NCBI GenBank assembly: GCA_050122535.1
Contig: JASFIT010000110.1
Span: 1 to 11,243, forward strand
Source: JASFEQ01 sp050122535
GTDB taxonomy: Bacteria > Desulfobacterota > DSM-4660 > Desulfatiglandales > HGW-15
Direction: 5' to 3'
Length of the DNA: 11,243 bases
Shown here piece after piece: positions 6,659 to 11,243 of this stretch (the first letter of the stretch is position 1; each line of letters begins with the position of its first letter). The position numbers were made by a program, and so were the translations under genes. The notes under the pieces are model-generated. The model did not search any database and was not told the DNA's origin. It worked only from the letters and a program-made list of their open reading frames with translations.

Positions 6659-8031
6659 TTCCAGACTCGGTTATCAAAGAATTGGAAAGCATTGTTGGTT
6701 CCGAATACCTAACGACCCGCCATGATGATTTAACAAACTATTCCAGTGACGCCACAAAGCTGGAATTCATGCCAGATGCTGTGGCCTTTCCTGGGGGCGC
6801 TGAGCAAATCTCTCGAATCCTACTTTTGGCAAACAGGGAATATTTTCCCGTGATCCCCCGTGGCGCAGGGAGCGGTGCGAGCGGAGGGGCCCTGCCTGTA
6901 AAGGGCGGCCTTGTCCTCGCTATGGACCGGTTCAACCGGATCCTCTTTATCGATCAAGATAATCTCGTCGTCAAAGTTGAGCCTGGTGTCATTACGGCCC
7001 ATCTCCAAGGAGAGGTGGAAAAACTTGGCCTCTTCTATCCGCCCGATCCTGCAAGCATCAATATTTCAACCATTGGAGGCAATGTGGCGGAATGCGCGGG
7101 CGGTCTGAGGGCCGTCAAATACGGTGTTACGAGGGACTACGTATTGGGTTTGGAAGTTGTACTTCCCACAGGCGAGATCATGAAGACCGGCGTGGAAACG
7201 GCAAAAGGTGTGGTAGGATACGACCTGACCCGGCTCATCGTTGGTTCTGAGGGAACCCTTGCCGTGATCACGTCTGTCACTCTCAGGTTAATTCCAAAAC
7301 CAGCCACCAAGAAGACCATGATGGCCTTTTTCCAAAACATCTCTTCATCAGTTCGGACCGTGTCGGACATCATTCGCAACAAGATCGTCCCCACCACTTT
7401 AGAGTTCATGGATCGGCTCAGTATCGACTGTGTGCGAAATGAGATGGGCCTCCCCATCCCTGATGAAACGGGTGCCCTCCTTCTCATTGAGGTGGACGGA
7501 GATGAAGATCTCACCGCCAGAGATGCCAAGCTTGTCCGAGAAATCTGTGTCCGATCAGGCGCAATCCTATTTCAAGCTGCGTCTGGAAAGGAGGAGGCAG
7601 AGCGGTTATGGGAGGCAAGAAGAGGTATTTCTCCTGCTCTGCTGAAATTAAGGCCTGGCAAGGTGAGCCAAGATATCGTTGTACCCCGAAGCCGTCTGCC
7701 TGAAATGATAGCCTTTTTGGAGCAATTGAGCCAGAAATATCAACTTCCCATTCCTGCCTTCGGACATGCAGGGGATGGTAATATACATGTGAATATCATG
7801 CTGGACAAAAGCGTTCCCAAAGAGGTGGAAAATGCGACGGGTGCTGTAAAAGATTTGTTTGGGAAGGTCATTGAAATGGGTGGCACCATTTCAGGTGAAC
7901 ATGGAATAGGCATCACCAAGGCACCCTATATGGAAATGGAGATCTCTGGACCAGCCCTTGAACTCATGTCCCGCCTCAAAAAGGCCTTTGACCCCAATGG
8001 AATCCTTAATCCGGGAAAGATATTTCCTTAG
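6655..8031 (+). CDS. glcD: FAD-linked oxidase, GlcD / D-lactate dehydrogenase family
   Basis: 458-aa flavoprotein of the vanillyl-alcohol-oxidase fold that oxidises 2-hydroxy acids such as glycolate or D-lactate. An FAD-binding PRGAGSGASGG loop (68-78) is followed by PPDPAS and the STIGGNVAECAGG-x-x-AVKYG FAD segment (about 128-156) and GSEGTLAVIT. The C-terminal cap carries HAGDGNIH (371-378) and SGEHGIG (413-419), the metal- and substrate-binding sites. No signal peptide or membrane segment is seen. The usual iron-sulfur partner GlcF is not adjacent. The start is ATGA-coupled to recR and lacks a Shine-Dalgarno sequence, implying coupled translation. The TAG stop (8029-8031) lies at the border of a mobile-like element, yet the protein ends at the family-typical ILNPGKIFP, so nothing important appears lost. 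The substrate cannot be fixed from sequence. Confidence 0.93.
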   Translation: MIPDSVIKELESIVGSEYLTTRHDDLTNYSSDATKLEFMPDAVAFPGGAEQISRILLLANREYFPVIPRGAGSGASGGALPVKGGLVLAMDRFNRILFIDQDNLVVKVEPGVITAHLQGEVEKLGLFYPPDPASINISTIGGNVAECAGGLRAVKYGVTRDYVLGLEVVLPTGEIMKTGVETAKGVVGYDLTRLIVGSEGTLAVITSVTLRLIPKPATKKTMMAFFQNISSSVRTVSDIIRNKIVPTTLEFMDRLSIDCVRNEMGLPIPDETGALLLIEVDGDEDLTARDAKLVREICVRSGAILFQAASGKEEAERLWEARRGISPALLKLRPGKVSQDIVVPRSRLPEMIAFLEQLSQKYQLPIPAFGHAGDGNIHVNIMLDKSVPKEVENATGAVKDLFGKVIEMGGTISGEHGIGITKAPYMEMEISGPALELMSRLKKAFDPNGILNPGKIFP

Positions 8032-8233
8032 AGACTGTCGAAAAACCGGCCTCTGAGAGGCTGATGGAAAATGTCTAGAGGCAAGGCTTCCGAAATCCCG
8101 AGGAATGAGGCGCACATAAAAGTACGCCGCAGTGACTTGCCCTGTTAAATCGGCTTCGCCGTCTCGCGTAGCGAGAATTTAACAGGGCGGGGGATGAGGG
8201 TAACGCAGCAGATGGGCGTTTTCCGACAGCCTC
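8031..8233. mobile_element. MITE-like element with 16-bp terminal inverted repeats
   Basis: 203 bp between the convergent glcD and pfk genes. The left terminus GAGACTGTCGAAAAAC (8031-8046) and the reverse complement of the right terminus (8218-8233) agree at 14 of 16 bases. TTA is present on both sides (8028-8030 and 8234-8236), consistent with a 3-bp target duplication (or TA plus one base). There is no ORF of transposase size. An internal small palindrome, GCCTCT-G-AGAGGC, lies at 8049-8061, and a second inserted palindrome at 8139-8188. Non-autonomous mobility is inferred from structure; I cannot name the parent transposase. Confidence 0.75.
8139..8188. repeat. Perfect three-helix palindrome nested in the MITE-like element
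   Basis: Fifty bases in which every base outside the two 3-base loops is paired. The outer 12-bp stem is GCCCTGTTAAAT (8139-8150) with ATTTAACAGGGC (8177-8188). Between its arms lie hairpin CGGC-TTC-GCCG (8151-8161) and hairpin TCTCGC-GTA-GCGAGA (8162-8176), with no unpaired junction base. The structure is a three-way junction in RNA or single-stranded DNA on either strand. It looks like a separate REP-type repeat inserted in, or acquired by, the larger element. Confidence 0.85.
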
Positions 8234-9337
8234 TTAGAGTATCTGATCCAGGCTCTTGTAGTTCTTCGTATTATAGAATTTCTCCACATCCACCAAGTTT
8301 AAACGTTCCAAAGCCTTCTTGAGAGGAACGCTCGTGATTTCCCCATGCCGCCAGCTCACCATGCGCCCAAAGTCCTCATTGGCGATCATATCAACAGCCC
8401 CTATCCCGAACTTCCGCCCCATACGCCGGTCATAGGCCGTAGGTGATCCTCCTCTCTGGAGATGCCTGAGGGCGGTATACCGAACCTCCATCTTGGCACT
8501 CTTCTCGATCTCTTCTGCAATAAAGCCACCCACACCACCCAAATAATATTGACCGAAGCCATCCCTGCCCCGCTTTTGGTGGATCTCCTCCATTCCCCTC
8601 GGTTTAGCCCCCTCGGAGACCAGGACAATGCTATAGCGTTTTCCCGATTTCTTTCTTATCTTCAAAAGTTCAATGACCCTCTCGGTAACAAAATCGTGTT
8701 CCGGAATCAGTATGATTGCCGCCCCGCTCGCCTCTCCACCTTCTAGTGCGAGCCATCCAGCCCTCCTCCCCATGGACTCTACGACGAAGATGCGGCTATG
8801 GGACCCAGCAGTAATGCGAAGTCTATCAATATCCTGCGTGATGATATTAACCGCTGAATCAAATCCCAGGGTATACTCGGTTTCCGAAAGATCCTTGTCA
8901 ATGGTCTTGGGTATGCCCACAAGTTTCACACCCTCCCTGTAGAGCTTGTAGGCAACGCCAAGACTATCGAAGCCGCCAATGACGACCAAGGCCTCTAAAC
9001 GAAGCTTCTTGATGTTCTTTATCAATTCCTCTGATCGATCCTTCTGTGGATTAAAAGGATTAGCCCGGCTCGTTCCGAGCCTAGTTCCTCCATACCTATC
9101 CCAGGTGCGTACGATGTCGCCACTCAACGGCATTGTCCAGCGCTTGACACTCTCCTTCTTCTCCGGTTTCACCTCCATAAGACCCTTCCACCCATCAACG
9201 ATACCGACAATATCAAACATCATTCCCCTACGGGGGACAAGGTCCTTGTCAGTGGCAGAATATACGAGCCAGTGGATGGCACTGTTTATGCCGGGGCAAT
9301 CAGCACCAGCGGAAAGGACACCTATCTTTGTTTTCAT
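8234..9337 (-). CDS. pfkA: 6-phosphofructokinase, PPi-type (group III / mixed) clade, atypical active site
   Basis: 367-aa enzyme phosphorylating fructose 6-phosphate in glycolysis. Family motifs: phosphoryl-donor loop SAGADCPGIN (9-18), GGTRLGTSR-x-NP (83-94), GGFDS (121-125), PKTIDKD (143-149), MGRRAGW, and ALRHLQRGG near the C-terminus. In the standard numbering, Asp124 and Lys144 stand where ATP enzymes have Gly104 and Gly124, and this pair marks PPi-dependent enzymes. It also departs from the family: the usual GGD loop reads GAD, the residue before Asp124 is Phe instead of Asp/Glu, and TIDND reads TIDKD; catalytic Asp147 is kept. The donor (PPi, ATP or polyphosphate) is therefore uncertain. 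ATG 9337 is chosen from homology, an ideal GGAGG (9348-9344), and a promoter lying inside the longer frame. Its stop codon is the TTA flank of the MITE-like element. Confidence 0.92.
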   Translation of the reverse strand: MKTKIGVLSAGADCPGINSAIHWLVYSATDKDLVPRRGMMFDIVGIVDGWKGLMEVKPEKKESVKRWTMPLSGDIVRTWDRYGGTRLGTSRANPFNPQKDRSEELIKNIKKLRLEALVVIGGFDSLGVAYKLYREGVKLVGIPKTIDKDLSETEYTLGFDSAVNIITQDIDRLRITAGSHSRIFVVESMGRRAGWLALEGGEASGAAIILIPEHDFVTERVIELLKIRKKSGKRYSIVLVSEGAKPRGMEEIHQKRGRDGFGQYYLGGVGGFIAEEIEKSAKMEVRYTALRHLQRGGSPTAYDRRMGRKFGIGAVDMIANEDFGRMVSWRHGEITSVPLKKALERLNLVDVEKFYNTKNYKSLDQIL

Positions 9338-9391
9338 ATCCGGCCTCCAGAGGAACTTTTGGATACTTGCTGTCCGACCTAAGTGCTTATC

Positions 9392-9420
9392 ATGATATGG
9401 TAAGGTTAGCCTGGTGTCAA
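9392..9420 (-). promoter_or_regulatory. Strong sigma70-type promoter for pfk
   Basis: Reading the minus strand, a perfect TTGACA (9420-9415), a 17-base spacer and TATCAT (9397-9392, 5 of 6) are followed by a start region near 9385. That gives a leader of roughly 48 bases and GGAGG at 9348-9344 before ATG 9337. It is the best promoter match in the window. It also rules out starts further upstream in the same frame. Confidence 0.8.
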
Positions 9421-9696
9421 GGGACGGGAAAACCTCCTGATCCACCATCAAGGCATCATCTGCTGCGTTGCCTTCGATTGCTCCTCCTCGCCGCCTTACA
9501 TCTAATACCCTGCTGGTGATCAGGCATATTTCCAAAGCCTCTTATTTGAGTCATGAAACTTGAAATAGACGATGAACTTGGCAAGCTCTATGAAAGTCCG
9601 TTTCTCCACGCGCCTAGATGAAGTTTCAACTTGCCATCACTGACATACATCTGATATGGCACAGGACCTAAACCGTAGGGGAAATTAAGGTATTGC

Positions 9697-9744
9697 GAAT
9701 TGAGGAATTCCTGAATCCCTGAATTCTTAAATTCCAGAATTTTG
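9697..9744. repeat. Six-unit 8-bp tandem repeat (GAATTCCT type)
   Basis: GAATT-type octamers begin exactly every eight bases at 9697, 9705, 9713, 9721, 9729 and 9737: GAATTGAG, GAATTCCT, GAATCCCT, GAATTCTT, AAATTCCA, GAATTTTG. The array ends at the uppP Shine-Dalgarno GGAG. The units are partly self-complementary (GGAATTCC at 9704-9711), so the leader could fold. Confidence 0.8.
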
Positions 9745-9753
9745 GAGTTATCC

Positions 9754-10569
9754 ATGGACGCCATCTCGAGCATTATCTTGGGAATTGTACAGGGCCTCAC
9801 TGAATTCCTGCCCGTCAGCAGTTCAGGACATCTGGTCCTCTTTCAGAATTTGCTTGGGTTCAAAGAGCCTGAATTACTTTTGGATTGTTCGTTGCACCTG
9901 GGAACCCTCCTGGCTGTCTGCATCTATTTGCGTTCTGACCTGAAAAGCATCCTGCTGGATACCAAAAAATTTACCATGGGGTTTTTTCAGATCCGTGGAA
10001 CAAAAAAGTCTCTTCGGGAAACCCCTCATGCGTATCTCGCACTGATGGTCCTCCTTGGAACCCTTCCCACGCTGCTGGTCGGCATCCTTTTCCGATCAGC
10101 CATAGAAAATCTCTTTGGATCCCTGAGCACCGTGGGCATCATGCTGGTGGTCACTGGACTGATCTTGGCCATAACAAAGCTGATCCCTGAAGAACACAGC
10201 AGACGTGAAGAAGTGGCCATCTTGGTTGCCCTCGCCATAGGAGCGGCTCAAGGCCTTGCGCTTATTCCCGGGATTTCTAGATCAGGGACGACCATCGTCT
10301 GCGCCCTGGTGTGTGGGCTTCGAAGAGAACTGGCTGCGCGGTTCTCTTTTTTACTCGCCATACCCGCAATGATTGGCGCCACGCTGGTCCAACTCAATGC
10401 AGAGGCAGTCGGCAGGGTGGGTCTTCTGTCTTTGACTTCAGGATTTGTTTCTGCTGCTCTGGTAGGCCTCATAGCCCTTAAGATACTTATGGGTATGGTC
10501 AGAAAGGGGAAGCTCTTTTGGTTTGCGCCCTATTGCTGCGCACTGGGGGTGTTTATCCTTTTGACATAG
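9754..10569 (+). CDS. uppP: Undecaprenyl-diphosphate phosphatase (UppP/BacA)
   Basis: 271-aa integral membrane enzyme that removes one phosphate from undecaprenyl diphosphate, recycling the lipid carrier for peptidoglycan and other envelope polymers and conferring bacitracin tolerance. Both signature regions are present: QGLTEFLPVSSSGHL (13-27, with Glu17, Ser22-24 and His26) and PGISRSGTTI (172-181, with Arg176). Several hydrophobic stretches give the usual multi-pass profile. The first of the two glutamates of E. coli BacA is Gln13 here, a substitution I understand to be common in the family. ATG 9754 is chosen because GGAG (9744-9747) lies six bases upstream; TTG 9742 is in frame but less likely. 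It stands alone and converges on folC with a 16-base gap. Confidence 0.96.
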   Translation: MDAISSIILGIVQGLTEFLPVSSSGHLVLFQNLLGFKEPELLLDCSLHLGTLLAVCIYLRSDLKSILLDTKKFTMGFFQIRGTKKSLRETPHAYLALMVLLGTLPTLLVGILFRSAIENLFGSLSTVGIMLVVTGLILAITKLIPEEHSRREEVAILVALAIGAAQGLALIPGISRSGTTIVCALVCGLRRELAARFSFLLAIPAMIGATLVQLNAEAVGRVGLLSLTSGFVSAALVGLIALKILMGMVRKGKLFWFAPYCCALGVFILLT

Positions 10570-10585
10570 GACCGACCCGAAGCCC

Positions 10586-11243
10586 CTAGATATCGTCTGG
10601 CTGGTACGTTTCTGGATCGAAATAGGTCATGGCTTCTCCCACCGTAAAGAGAGAACCGGTGACCAGGATCATATCTTTCGGGCTGGCCACCTCCCTTGCC
10701 ATATCAAGGGCATCAGATATGTCAGGCACAATTTGCCCGGGTTTTCCTAGAGAAGAACCCTCGTTCATGAGCCTCTCGGGGCTGGCCGATCGGTCATATT
10801 CAGGTCTTGTATAGAACACATAATCCGCCATTGGCAAGATGCCTTTCAAAATCTTGCCAATGTCTTTATCTTCCATGACACCTATGACCAAAATCAGTCG
10901 CCGGTAACTAAAGTCACTCCCAACGGAATGGGCCAGCTCCTTTATGGCCTTAGGATTATGCGCACCATCCAGAATGATGAGGGGCTCCTGAGAAACCACT
11001 TGCATCCTTCCGGGCCACTCGGTGTCCTTTAGTCCCTCCACCATATCATGGGACGAAAATGCATATCCCTTCCTTTCCAGGAGCTCTATGACAGCAAGGG
11101 ACAAGGCCGCATTTCTGTTCTGGAACTTGCCCTTAAGACCTACCTCCAGCCCTTTGAAGTGCCGTCTGAGGCCATAATAACTGAATCTTGAGCCATTGGA
11201 CCGATAGCGGAAATCTTTTCCCACCCGCCATAGGGAGGCCTTT
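10586..11243 (-). CDS. folC: Folylpolyglutamate/dihydrofolate synthase FolC, C-terminal part (runs off the window)
   Basis: About 219 residues of the C-terminal half of the Mur-ligase-like enzyme that adds glutamate to dihydropteroate and folates. Motifs seen: FQNRNAALSLAVIELL, EWPGRMQVV, LDGAHNPKA, LVIGVMEDKD and the YTRPEYDRSASPE region, all in family order. The N-terminal ATP-binding domain and the start codon lie beyond 11243. The frame is open to the window edge (KASLWRVGKDF at the border), so GTG 11224 is not the true start. The gene ends at TAG 10588-10586, facing uppP. Confidence 0.93.
   Translation of the reverse strand, partial: KASLWRVGKDFRYRSNGSRFSYYGLRRHFKGLEVGLKGKFQNRNAALSLAVIELLERKGYAFSSHDMVEGLKDTEWPGRMQVVSQEPLIILDGAHNPKAIKELAHSVGSDFSYRRLILVIGVMEDKDIGKILKGILPMADYVFYTRPEYDRSASPERLMNEGSSLGKPGQIVPDISDALDMAREVASPKDMILVTGSLFTVGEAMTYFDPETYQPDDI

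Larger units (their letters stand above)
9338..9753. other. Divergent spacer between pfk and uppP
   Basis: This 416-base region holds the pfk promoter (9392-9420), a stretch at 9451-9499 resembling the right half of the MITE-like element, and an 8-bp tandem repeat (9697-9744) that runs into the uppP ribosome site GGAG (9744-9747). An unexplained middle part lies at 9540-9690. A frame open on the minus strand across 9588-9800 reads partly like protein (FPYGLGPVPYQMYVSDGKLK), but it runs through the tandem repeat and into uppP, so I do not call it a gene. No clear uppP promoter is seen. Confidence 0.6.

Noticed and set aside
9338..9535. 66-codon N-terminal extension of the phosphofructokinase
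   Set aside because: The sigma70 promoter lies within it, and homology plus an ideal GGAGG support ATG 9337.
9588..9800. 70-codon minus-strand frame between pfk and uppP
   Set aside because: Part of it is translation of the 8-bp tandem repeat and part is antisense to uppP; no ribosome site or family was recognised.

Overview
The window is chromosomal housekeeping DNA, probably from an anaerobic deltaproteobacterium (Desulfobacterota). The basis is the gene order tadA, tRNA-Ser, tRNA-Ser, dnaX, ybaB/ebfC, recR, together with a phosphofructokinase of the PPi-type clade, a GlcD-like FAD oxidase and abundant short intergenic repeats. That placement is inferred; no rRNA or marker gene fixes the taxon. 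No phage, CRISPR array or complete transposon is visible, and no wholly new multi-gene system can be supported.

Layout. (1) 64-1610, plus strand: a class III sirtuin and a SAM hydrolase (DUF62), overlapping by ATGA and so probably translationally coupled. (2) 1607-2623, minus strand: a two-gene unit of a YcgR-like PilZ protein followed by a small HNH nuclease, which converges on the SAM hydrolase with stop codons sharing TTAA. (3) 2848-5742, plus strand: tadA, tRNA-Ser(CGA), tRNA-Ser(GGA), dnaX and ybaB/ebfC. The tadA frame has no stop before the tRNA and reads straight through it. dnaX carries an A9 run that would produce a shortened product if slipped. (4) 5743-6052: a repeat-rich spacer with a 9-10-bp minisatellite in inverted orientation around a nested palindromic block. 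(5) 6053-8031, plus strand: recR and a GlcD-like oxidase, again overlapping by ATGA. (6) 8031-8233: a 203-bp MITE-like element with 16-bp terminal inverted repeats and TTA flanks, containing a second, perfectly base-paired three-helix palindrome. (7) 8234-9337, minus strand: a phosphofructokinase of the PPi-type clade with unusual active-site residues, read from a very good sigma70-type promoter. (8) 9338-9753: a divergent spacer with that promoter, a possible MITE relic and an 8-bp tandem repeat. (9) 9754-10569: uppP. (10) 10586-11243, minus strand: the C-terminal part of folC, running off the window.

How the genes fit together. TadA and the two serine tRNAs serve decoding. DnaX, EbfC and RecR form the familiar replication/recombination cluster of clamp loader, nucleoid-associated protein and gap-repair mediator. 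UppP (lipid-carrier recycling) and FolC (folate metabolism) are unlinked housekeeping functions. The most informative oddities are the tadA/tRNA overlap, the dnaX A9 run and the nested repeat between glcD and pfk.
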